From the NCBI GenBank assembly GCA_902633185.1, contig CACPFN010000008.1, positions 1 to 45,218 on the forward strand: a stretch of 45,218 bases of DNA, read 5' to 3'. Below, one piece after another: positions 37,019 to 45,218 of the stretch. The notes under the pieces are model-generated. The model saw only the letters and a list, made by a program, of their open reading frames with translations. It was not told where the DNA came from and did no database searches. Positions within the stretch are counted from its first letter, which is position 1, and each line of letters opens with the position of its first letter. The translations under genes were made by a program, and so were the position numbers. Origin of the DNA: an uncultured Pelagibacteraceae bacterium (lineage in GTDB: Bacteria > Pseudomonadota > Alphaproteobacteria > Pelagibacterales > Pelagibacteraceae).

Positions 37019-37470
37019 TGATTAATCTTTAAGCTGTTGCTTTTTTTTGGAGCTTCTTTTTTTTGATCTTTAGCTAGATCTTTCTTCTTTTTATATATTC
37101 TTTTTGCTTCTACATCTCTGTCTACAAATTCAATTACTGCCATTGGCGCATTGTCACCATATCTATATCCTGCTTTTATAATTCTCGTATACCCACCTTT
37201 TCTATTTTCATATCTTTTAGAAAGTGTTTTTTTTACTTTATTTGTAGATTTAATATCTTGCAATTTTGAAATTAAAGTTTTTGTATTAGATAATGTATCT
37301 TTCTTGCCTAATGTTATGATTTTGTCAGCTTGAGGTTTTAAAACCTTTGCTTTAGGTAAAGTAGTTGTAATTTGCTCGTACTTTATTAATGAATTAAGCA
37401 TATTTTTAATAAGAGCTTTTCTATGTTCTGAAGTTCTGTTGAGCTTTTTATAGCCCATTCTATGTCTCAT
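37015..37470 (-). CDS. rplQ: 50S ribosomal protein L17
   Basis: L17 lines the peptide exit side of the 50S subunit. The 151-residue protein begins [25 protein letters not shown], as the family does. The conserved core ends around GDNAPMAVIEFVDR, and a lysine-rich C-terminal extension adds about 30 residues, as in other alphaproteobacteria. It overlaps the rpoA stop by 1 nt. Confidence 0.98.
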   Translation of the reverse strand: MRHRMGYKKLNRTSEHRKALIKNMLNSLIKYEQITTTLPKAKVLKPQADKIITLGKKDTLSNTKTLISKLQDIKSTNKVKKTLSKRYENRKGGYTRIIKAGYRYGDNAPMAVIEFVDRDVEAKRIYKKKKDLAKDQKKEAPKKSNSLKINQ

Positions 37471-38498
37471 TAGATAGCTTCCTCTAGTTTTTTAGATAAT
37501 TCAGCAATATTATCTGGTGGCCAGTTTGGAATTTCCATTCCTAAATATAAAGACATTCCAGTTAACACTTCTTTAATCTCATTTAATGATTTTCTACCGA
37601 AATTAGGCGTTCTTAGCATCTCACCTTCAGATTTTTGAACTAGATCACCAATATAAATGATATTATCATTCTTTAAACAATTCATAGATCTTACTGAAAG
37701 TTCTAATTCATCAACTTTTCTTAATAAGTTTTTATTAAATTCTGGCTCTGAAGGTTGTTCTTTGACAATAACTTCCTGTGGCTCATCAAAGTTAACAAAC
37801 ATTCCAAGTTGATCTTGGAAAATCCTTGCAGAATATGCAACAGCATCCTCTGCAGAAATTGATCCATTTGTTTCAACCTCCATAGTTAATTTATCATAAT
37901 CTAATGCTTTTCCTTCTCTTGCAGTACTAACTGAATAAGAAACTTTTTTAACTGGACTAAATAATGAGTCTATTGGAATTAAACCCAGTGGTGGTTCTTC
38001 TGGTTTATTCATATCTGCTGAAACATATCCTTTTCCAGTTCCTACTGACATTTCCATATGAAACTTAGTATTTTCATCTAAATTACAAATTACTAAATCT
38101 GGATTTAATATTTCAATATCAGCAACAGATGTTATATCAGATGCCTTTATTTCTCCCGGACCTTTAACATCAAGTATTAATTTTTTTGGTTCATCAGATG
38201 TGCTTTTTAAAGCTAAAGATTTTACATTTAAAACTATATCAGTGACATCTTCTCTAACACCTTTTATTGATGTAAATTCATGAAGTACACCATCTATCTG
38301 AATAGATGTTACAGCAGTTCCTCTAATTGAAGATAGAAGAATTCTTCTTAATGAATTACCAAGTGTTAATCCATAACCTTTTTCTAGAGGTTCAGCTATG
38401 ATCTTTGCAAATGCTTTATCATCACTCAATTGAACATCTAGTTTTGCAGGTTTAATTAACGATTTCCAATTTTTTGAATTTACTTCTGTTTGTTCCAT
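37470..38498 (-). CDS. rpoA: DNA-directed RNA polymerase alpha subunit
   Basis: The alpha subunit nucleates RNA polymerase assembly. The 342-residue protein has the N-terminal assembly domain (about 20-235, with [22 protein letters not shown] and [17 protein letters not shown]). A linker leads to the C-terminal domain at about 255-325 ([16 protein letters not shown] and [18 protein letters not shown]), which contacts UP elements and activators. It overlaps both rpsK and rplQ by 1 nt. Confidence 0.98.
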   Translation of the reverse strand: MEQTEVNSKNWKSLIKPAKLDVQLSDDKAFAKIIAEPLEKGYGLTLGNSLRRILLSSIRGTAVTSIQIDGVLHEFTSIKGVREDVTDIVLNVKSLALKSTSDEPKKLILDVKGPGEIKASDITSVADIEILNPDLVICNLDENTKFHMEMSVGTGKGYVSADMNKPEEPPLGLIPIDSLFSPVKKVSYSVSTAREGKALDYDKLTMEVETNGSISAEDAVAYSARIFQDQLGMFVNFDEPQEVIVKEQPSEPEFNKNLLRKVDELELSVRSMNCLKNDNIIYIGDLVQKSEGEMLRTPNFGRKSLNEIKEVLTGMSLYLGMEIPNWPPDNIAELSKKLEEAI

Positions 38499-38935
38499 TA
38501 AACTCTCCTTTTTTTAGGTGGTCTAGTCCCATTGTGTGGCATTGGTGTTGTATCTTTAATTGATATAATTTTAAATCCTCTAGCCTGTAAAGCACGTAAC
38601 GCAGTTTCTCTTCCAGATCCAGGACCTTTAACTTCAACCGACAGAATTTTCATACCAACTTCTAAAGCTTTTGCTGCGGCTGCATCAGCAGCAACTTGCG
38701 CTGCGTATGGTGTGGACTTACGAGATCCTTTAAAACCTTTTTGGCCTGCAGATGCCCAAGAAACTACATTTCCATTAGTATCAGCGATAGATACAATAGT
38801 ATTATTAAATGTAGATTGAACATATGCTATTCCATTTAAAATATTCTTTTTTCCTTTTTTTTTCTTTGAATAAGAACTTTTTTTTGACTTAGTTTCTATT
38901 TTCTGATCTTTATTTTCTGTTGCTTCTTTTTTCAT
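38498..38935 (-). CDS. rpsK: 30S ribosomal protein S11
   Basis: S11 sits on the 30S platform near the E site. The 145-residue protein has a lysine-rich N-terminal extension of about 30 residues. The conserved core has [20 protein letters not shown], the [17 protein letters not shown] segment and the C-terminal [18 protein letters not shown]. It overlaps rpsM and rpoA by 1 nt each. Confidence 0.98.
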   Translation of the reverse strand: MKKEATENKDQKIETKSKKSSYSKKKKGKKNILNGIAYVQSTFNNTIVSIADTNGNVVSWASAGQKGFKGSRKSTPYAAQVAADAAAAKALEVGMKILSVEVKGPGSGRETALRALQARGFKIISIKDTTPMPHNGTRPPKKRRV

Positions 38936-39318
38936 TATTTTTTAAGTGGAGTTAATTTTTTGCCCGCAATAGCAATTGCTTTTCCTTTTCTAGTCCTAGA
39001 ATTACATCTTGTTCTTTGCCCTCTAACAGGAAGTTTTTTTCTATGCCTAGATCCTCTGTAAGTAGCAAGATCAATTAGTCTTTTTATACTTAACGACGTT
39101 TCTCTTCTTAAATCACCTTCTACTGTAAATTTTTGATCAATATACTCTCTAATTTTTAAAATTTGATCATCAGTTAATTCATTAACTCTCTTTGATTTTG
39201 GTATTTCTAATTCTGTACAAATTTGTTGAGAAAATTTATTTCCAATTCCATAAATATAAGTAAGTCCAACGTGAACTAATTTATTTTGTGGTATGTTTAC
39301 ACCTGCAATACGAGCCAT
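38935..39318 (-). CDS. rpsM: 30S ribosomal protein S13
   Basis: S13 is in the 30S head and contacts the P-site tRNA and the 50S bridge. The 127-residue protein begins [22 protein letters not shown] and has [33 protein letters not shown]. It follows adk after 54 nt, one of the few gaps in this run, so a promoter may lie there. rpmJ, found between secY and rpsM in E. coli, is absent here, as expected for alphaproteobacteria. Confidence 0.98.
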   Translation of the reverse strand: MARIAGVNIPQNKLVHVGLTYIYGIGNKFSQQICTELEIPKSKRVNELTDDQILKIREYIDQKFTVEGDLRRETSLSIKRLIDLATYRGSRHRKKLPVRGQRTRCNSRTRKGKAIAIAGKKLTPLKK

Positions 39319-39372
39319 AATTTTGTGATAAATTGTGCCTTTTATATAAGAAGATTAGTCAAAGTCAACGCC

Positions 39373-39936
39373 TTAAACATTCAAAAAAGTCTCTATTTTA
39401 GAGGTTATTTGATCAATTTCCATAGTTCCATCAATCTCATGAAAATTTGAATTTTTAGAATAGTAATCTAGTACTGGTCTAGTGGTTTCAAGATAAGTAT
39501 CATATCTCTTTAATATAGTGTCTAGATCGTCATCAGTTCTTTTTTCTAAAACTTTTCTTCTTTTTATTCTCTCCACAATAGTTTCTTTGTTTACATTTAA
39601 AAAAAAAATGTAATCTATCTTTTGATTAGAACTATTTAATAATATGTCTAAATTTTTAGCTTGGCTAAGAGATCTAGGATAGCCGTCGAATATTAATTTT
39701 TGTTTTTTGTTAGGATCAAAAACATGATTTTTTAAAAGGTTATTAACGATTTCATCACTGACAAATTTTCCTTCATTCATATTATTTAATATTTTTTTTC
39801 CTATATCTGTGTCATTTTTAATTTCATCTCTTAAAATATCTCCAGTAGAAATTTGATATCCGTTTAATTTTTCTACAAGATATTTAGCTTGAGTGCCTTT
39901 CCCAGCACCTGGAGGACCAAACAGTATTATATTCAC
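39373..39936 (-). CDS. adk: Adenylate kinase, short form
   Basis: Adk interconverts ATP + AMP and 2 ADP. The 187-residue protein has the P-loop GPPGAGKGTQ (about 6-15), the AMP-binding STGDILR and DGYPRS motifs, and a short LID (IKRRKVLEKRTDDDLDTILKR). This lacks the roughly 30-residue lid insert of E. coli Adk, so it is the short type without a zinc site. It starts directly after the secY stop; adk in the secY-rpsM interval is normal for alphaproteobacteria. Confidence 0.97.
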   Translation of the reverse strand: MNIILFGPPGAGKGTQAKYLVEKLNGYQISTGDILRDEIKNDTDIGKKILNNMNEGKFVSDEIVNNLLKNHVFDPNKKQKLIFDGYPRSLSQAKNLDILLNSSNQKIDYIFFLNVNKETIVERIKRRKVLEKRTDDDLDTILKRYDTYLETTRPVLDYYSKNSNFHEIDGTMEIDQITSKIETFLNV

Positions 39937-41217
39937 TTATCTACCAAATTTTGTTTTTTTGATAAGTTGCTCATATTGAGAACTCATCATTCTCGTTTGA
40001 ATTTGTGTAACAGTGTCAATTGCAACAACAACTACTATTAAAACAGAGGCACCACCCAAATAAAATGGAATAGGATAATTAGCTATGAGGAATTCAGGCA
40101 TCAAACAAACTAGCGCAAGATACAATGCACCTATTGTTGTTAGTCTTGTCAATATTGTATCAATATAAATTGCGGTGCTTTCTCCGGGTCTTATCCCTGG
40201 AATAAATCCACCATATTTTCTCAAGTTCTCAGCTGTTTCATTTGGATTAAAAGTAATTGAAGTATAAAAAAAAGTAAAAAATATTATTCCTGATGCATAC
40301 AATAACATATACAAAGGCTGGCCTTGAGAAAAGTATGAAGAAATATTTAAAAATGTTTCATTTTGTGAAACATTAAAATTTGAAAAAGTTACTGGTAAGA
40401 GTAACAAAGCTGAGGCAAAAATCGCAGGTATTACACCTGCTGAATTGATTTTTAAAGGCAGATGTGAAGAATCACCTCCATACATTTTGTTTCCCATTTG
40501 TCTCTTCGGATAGTTTATAAGAATTTTTCTTAATGCTCTTTCCATAAAAACAATAAACATTATAGTTGCAACTAACAATATAAATATAAAAATTATCATT
40601 ACAGTTGAAATCGCACCGGTTCTTCCTAATTCAAAAGTTGTTACTAATGCTCTTGGGATCTCAGCGACAATACCTGAAAAAATAATTAATGAAATACCAT
40701 TACCAATTCCTCTTTGTGTAATTTGTTCACCAAGCCACATTAAAAATATTGTCCCAGCAACAATTGTCGTTACGGTTGAAATTTTAAAAAATATTCCTGG
40801 ATTAATTACTAAATCTGCTGACGACTCAAGTCCAACAGCCAAACCATATCCTTGTATAGTTGCTAACAAAACAGTTCCATATCGAGTTATTTGAGTAATT
40901 TTTTGTCTTCCTATTTCACCTTGGGCCTTTAGATTTTTAAAATATTCTGAAACACCTGTAAGTAACTGTACAATAATTGAAGAAGATATATATGGCATTA
41001 TTCCAAGGGCAAATATTGCCATTCTGCTTACAGCACCACCCGCAAAAACATTAAACATGCCTAACAATCCTTTTTGATTTCCCTCCATCATTATTTGAAG
41101 TTGTTCAGGGTCAATTCCTGGAAGAGGAACAAAAGTACCTAGTCTATAAACTGCGAGAATAAAAAGTGTAAATAGTATTCTATTTCTTAAATCATTAGAT
41201 TGTGTTGAGGCACTCAT
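39937..41217 (-). CDS. secY: Preprotein translocase subunit SecY
   Basis: SecY is the channel of the Sec translocon. The 426-residue protein has ten hydrophobic segments. The conserved N-terminal YRLGTFVPLPGIDPEQL and GIMPYISSSIIVQLLTG are visible, as are the cytosolic loop GQQIT-type region (LGEQITQRGIGNGISLIIF) and the FNPNETAENLRKYGGFIPGIRPGE stretch. It overlaps the rplO stop by 1 nt. Confidence 0.98.
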   Translation of the reverse strand: MSASTQSNDLRNRILFTLFILAVYRLGTFVPLPGIDPEQLQIMMEGNQKGLLGMFNVFAGGAVSRMAIFALGIMPYISSSIIVQLLTGVSEYFKNLKAQGEIGRQKITQITRYGTVLLATIQGYGLAVGLESSADLVINPGIFFKISTVTTIVAGTIFLMWLGEQITQRGIGNGISLIIFSGIVAEIPRALVTTFELGRTGAISTVMIIFIFILLVATIMFIVFMERALRKILINYPKRQMGNKMYGGDSSHLPLKINSAGVIPAIFASALLLLPVTFSNFNVSQNETFLNISSYFSQGQPLYMLLYASGIIFFTFFYTSITFNPNETAENLRKYGGFIPGIRPGESTAIYIDTILTRLTTIGALYLALVCLMPEFLIANYPIPFYLGGASVLIVVVVAIDTVTQIQTRMMSSQYEQLIKKTKFGR

Positions 41218-41678
41218 TATTTAGATTGATTTTTAACAGTAATTTGTCCGCCAGCTTTTTCTATTTTCTTTTGAGCAGTCTTAGAAGAATAGTCTGCTTC
41301 AATATCAATTTTTGTATTAAAATTACCATTTGATAAAACTTTAAATTTATTAATTGATTTTCTGAATAATTTTGTTTTTTTTAATGTATTAATATTTATT
41401 TTCTGATCTGCATTAATTTTATTATTATCAATAAGATTTTGCAATTCGCCTAAGTTTATTACAGCTACATCATTTTTGTTTACAGGATTGAAACCTCTTT
41501 TTGGTAGTCTTCTATATAATGGCATTTGACCACCTTCAAAACTTTTTATAGCAACTCCAGATCTTGATTTTTGACCTTTTACTCCTCTGCCAGAAGTTTT
41601 ACCTTTACCAGATCCTATACCTCTTCCTACTCTAATTTTTTTTGTTTTTAGACTAATTAATGAATTTAAAGATGTCAT
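41217..41678 (-). CDS. rplO: 50S ribosomal protein L15
   Basis: L15 is a 50S assembly protein. The 153-residue protein has the glycine/lysine-rich N-terminal tail VGRGIGSGKGKTSGRGVKGQ and FEGGQMPLYRRLPKRGF, typical of the family. Its ATG overlaps the rpsE stop (TAATG), so there is no space for rpmD (L30), which normally separates rpsE and rplO. Confidence 0.98.
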   Translation of the reverse strand: MTSLNSLISLKTKKIRVGRGIGSGKGKTSGRGVKGQKSRSGVAIKSFEGGQMPLYRRLPKRGFNPVNKNDVAVINLGELQNLIDNNKINADQKININTLKKTKLFRKSINKFKVLSNGNFNTKIDIEADYSSKTAQKKIEKAGGQITVKNQSK

Positions 41679-42178
41679 TATCCTCTTTTCTCAATTATCT
41701 CAGATATTTTTTTATTTCTTAAATTTGAGATATTTTTTGGTGAATTTTGTTTAGATAAAGCCTTTATACATGCTCTAATTACATTATGTGGATTTGCAGT
41801 ACCTAGAGATTTAGCTACGATATCTTTTATACCAAGCACCTCACAAACAGCTCTAACAGGTCCACCCGCAATTATACCTGTTCCTTTGGGTGCAGATCTT
41901 AATTTAATTTTTCCAGCACCATCTTTGCCATATATGTCATGATGAATTGTTCGTCCATCTCTTAATGGTATTTGTATCAATTTTCGTCTAGCTAACTCAT
42001 TTGCTTTTTTTATTGCATCAGGAACTTGTTTTGCTTTTGCATGTGCAATACCTATTTTCCCATTTTGGTTTCCAACCACAACCAAAGCAGAAAAGCCAAA
42101 TCTTCTTCCACCTTTAACCACTTTAGTTATTCTGTTTATGTGAACTAGTTTTTCGACAAATTCAGTATTTTTTTCCAT
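41678..42178 (-). CDS. rpsE: 30S ribosomal protein S5
   Basis: S5 is important for decoding accuracy and 30S assembly. The 166-residue protein has KLVHINRITKVVKGGRRFGFSALVVVGN (dsRBD-like N domain), KAKQVPDAIKKA and the C-terminal GIIAGGPVRAVCEVLGIKDI. The GRRFGFSA loop, where spectinomycin resistance changes occur, looks normal. It begins 3 nt after the L18 stop. Confidence 0.98.
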   Translation of the reverse strand: MEKNTEFVEKLVHINRITKVVKGGRRFGFSALVVVGNQNGKIGIAHAKAKQVPDAIKKANELARRKLIQIPLRDGRTIHHDIYGKDGAGKIKLRSAPKGTGIIAGGPVRAVCEVLGIKDIVAKSLGTANPHNVIRACIKALSKQNSPKNISNLRNKKISEIIEKRG

Positions 42179-42181
42179 ATT

Positions 42182-42533
42182 TTAAAATTCCATACCATTT
42201 TTTCTTAATGTTTCAGCAAAAATTTTTACTCTTCCATGATATTTATAAATACCTCTATCAAAATAAATTTTTTTAATATTTTTTTCATTTGCTTTTTTTG
42301 CTAGCGATTCAGCAACAATAGTTGATAATTCTGATTTATTTTTCTTTTGTCCTTTAATTTCTTTATCTATTGATGAAGCAGAAACTAAAGTTATATTTTT
42401 TACATCGTCAATTATCTGAGCACTTATATTCTTTGCTGATCTTGAAACACTTAATCTATATCTATCTCTTGATACATTTTTAAGTTTTTTTCTTACTCTA
42501 AATCTTTTTTCTTTCTATTGTATTTAATCTCAT
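42182..42533 (-). pseudogene. rplR: 50S ribosomal protein L18, reading frame disrupted as given
   Basis: L18 binds 5S rRNA. From the ATG at 42533 (TAATG overlap with rplF) the frame reads [11 protein letters not shown] and stops at TAG 42500-42498. In another frame, from about 42505 to the TAA at 42184-42182, an almost complete L18 is read: [57 protein letters not shown]. Removing one A from the six-A tract (T6 at 42505-42510 on the plus strand) restores a 116-residue protein, the normal length. The body frame has no ATG, GTG or TTG start and is closed upstream by TAG (42517-42515). L18 is essential, so a sequence indel or frame correction in the cell is more likely than a dead gene. Confidence 0.9.
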
Positions 42534-43072
42534 TATTTTTTCTTACCTTCTTTTCTTAAAATATATTGACCCTTTTCTTTAATTCCTTTACCTTTATAAG
42601 GTTCAGGAGGTCTGATACTTTTAATTTGCGATGCAACCATACCAACTTGTTGTTTATTTGGGCCGCTTATTTTTAATGTTGTTTGTTTTTCAACAGCAAT
42701 TTTAATGCCCTCGGGAATGTTGTAATTAATGTCATGACTAAATCCTAGTTGCATATTCAAAATATTACCTTTTAGAGCAGCTCTGAAACCAACTCCTGTA
42801 AGTTCAAGAATTTTTTCATAACCACTGCTTGCGCCGATAATAGCATTATTAAGTAAGCTTCTGTTCATACCCCACAATCTTTTAGATGTATCATCGAGTT
42901 TTTTTGGTTTTATTGATACGTCCTTGCCTTCTGTGATATTAAGTTCAAACATTTCTAGGTCTAACTTGATTGATTGTTTTCCTAGAGGTCCCTCAACATT
43001 CACATTATTTCCAGATAGTAAAACTTTAACTTTTTCTGGAATTGGTATGTTTATTTTTCCTATTTTAGACAT
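42533..43072 (-). CDS. rplF: 50S ribosomal protein L6
   Basis: L6 binds 23S rRNA near the factor-binding site. The 179-residue protein starts MSKIGKINIPIPEKVKV and has the C-terminal signature VGMVASQIKSIRPPEPYKGKGIK. It overlaps the rpsH stop by 1 nt, and its stop overlaps the rplR start by 1 nt. Confidence 0.98.
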   Translation of the reverse strand: MSKIGKINIPIPEKVKVLLSGNNVNVEGPLGKQSIKLDLEMFELNITEGKDVSIKPKKLDDTSKRLWGMNRSLLNNAIIGASSGYEKILELTGVGFRAALKGNILNMQLGFSHDINYNIPEGIKIAVEKQTTLKISGPNKQQVGMVASQIKSIRPPEPYKGKGIKEKGQYILRKEGKKK

Positions 43073-43464
43073 TAAAATACCTTACAAATAATTTCACCAC
43101 CGAGTTTTTTCTTTCTTGCGTCGACATCTGTCATTACACCTTGTGGTGTTGATACAATTGCTATTCCAAGACCATTGTTAATTTTTGGTAGACTACTTGC
43201 GCTGGAAAAAATTCTTCTACCTGGCTTAGATATTCTTTCAATAGTGTTTATAACTGGATTTCCAGAGTTATATTTTAAGTTAATCTCAATTAAGGGTTTT
43301 TTTTCGTCATTAATTTTGTAGTCAATAATATAACCTTCGGATTTCAATACATCAGCTATTTTAGCTTTAAATTTTGATGATGGTAATGAAACTTTGCTGT
43401 GATTTCTTACTTGAGCATTTTTAATTCTTGCTAACATATCACCTATTGGATCACTTAAACTCAT
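43072..43464 (-). CDS. rpsH: 30S ribosomal protein S8
   Basis: S8 organizes the central domain of 16S rRNA and in E. coli represses the spc operon. The 130-residue protein starts MSLSDPIGDMLARIKNAQ and ends with GLGIAIVSTPQGVMTDVDARKKKLGGEIICKVF. A 10-nt gap separates it from rpsN. Autoregulation here is not testable by eye. Confidence 0.98.
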   Translation of the reverse strand: MSLSDPIGDMLARIKNAQVRNHSKVSLPSSKFKAKIADVLKSEGYIIDYKINDEKKPLIEINLKYNSGNPVINTIERISKPGRRIFSSASSLPKINNGLGIAIVSTPQGVMTDVDARKKKLGGEIICKVF

Positions 43465-43474
43465 ATTTTCCTTT

Positions 43475-43780
43475 CTACCAACTTGATTTTACCATTCCAG
43501 GAATTTTGCCTTCTAAACCAAGTTGTCTTAGGGCTATTCTTGAAATTTTTAGTTTCCTGTAAACACCGTGTGGTCTACCTGTAATTTGACACCTGTTCAT
43601 GACTCTAACTTTTGCAGAATTTCGAGGTAATTTTGACAATTTTTGCTGAGCTTTAAATCTTTCCTCTAAAGATAATTTTTTGTCCATTATTATTTTTTTT
43701 AGCTTCAATCTTTTCTTATAAAATTTGTCTGACAATTTTATTCTTCTGTTATTCTTGTTTATTGCGCTCATTTTAGCCAT
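43475..43780 (-). CDS. rpsN: 30S ribosomal protein S14, zinc-independent form
   Basis: S14 is in the 30S head. The 101-residue protein is the long C-minus form. The C-terminal part [26 protein letters not shown] has a single cysteine instead of the four zinc ligands of the short form. It overlaps the rplE stop by 1 nt. Confidence 0.98.
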   Translation of the reverse strand: MAKMSAINKNNRRIKLSDKFYKKRLKLKKIIMDKKLSLEERFKAQQKLSKLPRNSAKVRVMNRCQITGRPHGVYRKLKISRIALRQLGLEGKIPGMVKSSW

Positions 43781-44334
43781 TAATTGCTCCTTTTTTCTCT
43801 AAATGGAAAATTTAAATGTTTTAATAATTCAAAACTATGTTCTACTTTTTGAGATTTAATAACTATTGTTATGTCTAAACCTCTAATTTTGTCAACTTTA
43901 TCAAAATTTACTTCTGGAAATATAATATGTTCTTTAACACCAAATGTATAATTTCCAAATTTATCAAAACCTTTTGGACTTAATCCCCTAAAATCTTTTA
44001 TTCTTGGTAATGCTATATTTGTTAATCTATCAACAAATTCATACATTTTATTTTTTCTCAGTGTTACCTTCAAACCTGAATTAGTATTTTTTCTAGTTTT
44101 AAAATTTGCAATAGATTTTTTGAATTTAGTTACTGTAGGCATTTGACCCGTGATGTTTGCTAGATCTTCTTGACATGATTTCAAAATTTTTTGATCATTT
44201 CCATCAAGACCTAAACCCATATTTATAACAATTTTCTGTATTCTTGGACCCATATATAAATTTTTATATCCAAACTTTTCTTTTAATGTTGGCTCAATAT
44301 CTTTAGTTATGGTTAGTTTTAATCTAGGTGTCAT
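43780..44334 (-). CDS. rplE: 50S ribosomal protein L5
   Basis: L5 binds 5S rRNA together with L18 and contacts the P-site tRNA. The 184-residue protein has [35 protein letters not shown] and the C-terminal [13 protein letters not shown]. It overlaps the rplX stop by 1 nt and the rpsN start by 1 nt. Confidence 0.98.
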   Translation of the reverse strand: MTPRLKLTITKDIEPTLKEKFGYKNLYMGPRIQKIVINMGLGLDGNDQKILKSCQEDLANITGQMPTVTKFKKSIANFKTRKNTNSGLKVTLRKNKMYEFVDRLTNIALPRIKDFRGLSPKGFDKFGNYTFGVKEHIIFPEVNFDKVDKIRGLDITIVIKSQKVEHSFELLKHLNFPFREKRSN

Positions 44335-44576
44335 TATTTTTTAGCCTCATTTTTATTTTTGGTATCAAAGATTGATAAATTCGAGAGATGTATAAAGTTT
44401 TCTTTTGAAACTATCCCACCTTTCTTTTCTTTAGTGGTTTTCACATGTTTTTTTACCATGTTAATACCTTTAACTTTTGCCCTATTTTTCTTTCTGTCAA
44501 TTTCAATGACATCACCGTCTTTATTTTTATCCTTACCAGATAATATCTTTACTTTAACACCTTTTTTAATCATCAT
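44334..44576 (-). CDS. rplX: 50S ribosomal protein L24
   Basis: L24 initiates 50S assembly. At 80 residues it is shorter than the usual about 104, but the KOW motif is intact ([23 protein letters not shown]), as is [23 protein letters not shown] with the IHLSNLSIF end. The missing part is mainly C-terminal. It overlaps the rplN end by 4 nt and has two adjacent ATGs as possible starts. Confidence 0.95.
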   Translation of the reverse strand: MMIKKGVKVKILSGKDKNKDGDVIEIDRKKNRAKVKGINMVKKHVKTTKEKKGGIVSKENFIHLSNLSIFDTKNKNEAKK

Positions 44577-44941
44577 AATACCTCTGGTGCCAACGAAATT
44601 ATTTTCATTTGACCTCTATTTCTTAATTCTCTAGTAACTGGTCCAAAAATCCTAGTTCCTATTGGCTCTCCTTTATCATCTGTTAGAACAGCTGCATTGT
44701 TATCAAATTTTACTTTAGATCCATCATTCCTATGAATTCCCTTTTTAACTCTAACAACAACAGCTTTATGTACTGCACCTTTTTTAACTTTTCCTTTTGG
44801 AATTGCTTCTTTAACTGCCACAACGATAGTATCCCCAATACTTGCATATCTTCTTTTAGATCCACCTAACACTTTAATACATTCAATCTTTTTTGCACCA
44901 GTGTTGTCTGCAACAAATAATTCTGTCTGAACTTGTATCAT
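44573..44941 (-). CDS. rplN: 50S ribosomal protein L14
   Basis: L14 forms intersubunit bridges. The 122-residue protein begins [27 protein letters not shown] and ends [25 protein letters not shown], both highly typical. It overlaps rpsQ by 4 nt and rplX by 4 nt. Confidence 0.98.
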   Translation of the reverse strand: MIQVQTELFVADNTGAKKIECIKVLGGSKRRYASIGDTIVVAVKEAIPKGKVKKGAVHKAVVVRVKKGIHRNDGSKVKFDNNAAVLTDDKGEPIGTRIFGPVTRELRNRGQMKIISLAPEVL

Positions 44942-45174
44942 TTTGAAACTCCTATCACTTCAAACTTTTTCGACTTTGAGTAAGGTTTGCACTCTTGTAT
45001 AGATACTTTATCACCGTTTTTATATTTATTTTCTTCGTCGTGAACACTATATTTTTTTCTAGCTTTAATTACTTTTTTTAATACTGGGTGTTGGTATTTT
45101 CGCTCAACTAAAACTGTAATAGTTTTATTTGGTTTATCGCTGATAACTATTCCATTTAATACTTTTTTAGGCAT
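44938..45174 (-). CDS. rpsQ: 30S ribosomal protein S17
   Basis: S17 binds helix 11 of 16S rRNA. The 78-residue protein has [37 protein letters not shown] and [31 protein letters not shown]. Its first 8 nt overlap the 3' end of rpmC in another frame, which suggests coupled translation. Confidence 0.98.
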   Translation of the reverse strand: MPKKVLNGIVISDKPNKTITVLVERKYQHPVLKKVIKARKKYSVHDEENKYKNGDKVSIQECKPYSKSKKFEVIGVSK

Positions 45175-45218
45175 CTTTACTCACTATTAATGTTTTTAAT
45201 CTCGCAATATTCTTCTTC
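45167..45218 (-). CDS. rpmC: 50S ribosomal protein L29, C-terminal end only
   Basis: The minus strand at the window edge reads [16 protein letters not shown] followed by TAA at 45169-45167. This matches the L29 C-terminal helix (compare E. coli RRDVARVKTLL) and the standard rpmC-rpsQ order. The 5' part lies outside the window. It overlaps rpsQ by 8 nt (ATGCCTAA). Confidence 0.85.
   Translation of the reverse strand, partial: KKNIARLKTLIVSKDA

Noticed and set aside
42498-42517. A_AAA_AAG in rplR as a programmed -1 ribosomal frameshift site like dnaX
   Set aside because: The heptamer is in the right phase, but a -1 shift leads to GAT TTA GAG TAA and stops. The L18 body needs a +1 shift or loss of one base.
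44359-44634. Long open frames opposite ribosomal and other genes (for example 38532-38819 and 44359-44634 on the plus strand)
   Set aside because: They lie fully antisense to well-conserved genes, have no recognisable domain, and their composition is what the opposite strand of those genes gives.
1-45218. CRISPR arrays, insertion sequences, toxin-antitoxin pairs or defence genes
   Set aside because: No spaced direct repeats, transposase, inverted element ends or defence-type domains were seen on either strand.

Overview
The window is a compact, very AT-rich (low-GC) bacterial chromosome segment with almost no intergenic DNA. Gene content, gene order and protein sequences point to an alphaproteobacterium of the SAR11 (Pelagibacterales) type. 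Indicators are the alphaproteobacterial cluster dapA-smpB-folK-relA/spoT-pyrE-pdxJ-acpS-lepB-rnc-recO, the pyrB-pyrC-plsY-topA cluster, a Mg-type hemB, a short adenylate kinase, a complete soxBDAG sarcosine oxidase operon, and the streamlining itself: most neighbours overlap or lie within 10 nt. I see no mobile element, CRISPR array, phage gene or large repeat, and no gene-free stretch over 300 bases. The assignment to SAR11 is inference from these features, not a database match.

Layout. (1) 4-2805, minus: an Fe(II)/2-oxoglutarate oxygenase, rpiB, glyA and nrdR in one run. (2) 2870-3862, plus: hemB, whose start overlaps a perfect Fur-box-like palindrome. (3) 3854-11181, minus: a long co-directional run read dapA, smpB, folK, relA/spoT, pyrE, pdxJ, acpS, lepB, rnc, recO. 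rpoZ and era, expected in this cluster, are missing from it. (4) 11217-13418, plus: a soluble lytic transglycosylase, whose stop codon abuts the CCA end of a convergent tRNA-Ser(GCU). (5) 13578-18658, plus: soxB, soxD, soxA, soxG. (6) 18632-24707, minus: gatC, gatA, gatB, an O-methyltransferase, trhO and a MATE transporter. (7) 24757-31121, plus: ruvX, pyrB, a pseudo-dihydroorotase, plsY, topA and a RidA-family gene. (8) 31122-33223, minus: galU and ugd. (9) panC (+), mgtE (-), lipB (+). (10) 36110-45218, minus: the spc/alpha ribosomal-protein region from the tail of rpmC through rpsQ, rplN, rplX, rplE, rpsN, rpsH, rplF, rplR, rpsE, rplO, secY, adk, rpsM, rpsK, rpoA and rplQ, followed by a RluC-type pseudouridine synthase. 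rpmD is missing and rplR has a disrupted reading frame as given.

How the genes fit together. Most are core housekeeping genes: translation, secretion, RNA polymerase alpha, DNA topology and repair, pyrimidine, PLP, lipoate, pantothenate and haem synthesis, lysine/peptidoglycan precursor, and ppGpp control. The distinctive metabolic block is sarcosine oxidase, which demethylates sarcosine to glycine and passes the methyl carbon to tetrahydrofolate. Together with glyA it links osmolyte breakdown to glycine, serine and one-carbon supply.

I found no convincing new multi-gene system. The points most worth a second look are the frame break in rplR, the Fur-like operator on the hemB start, the Rel protein lacking its central domains beside a missing rpoZ, the missing era and rpmD, the CxC zinc knuckles in NrdR, the nested dyad upstream of soxB, and the absence of obvious terminators at all convergent junctions.
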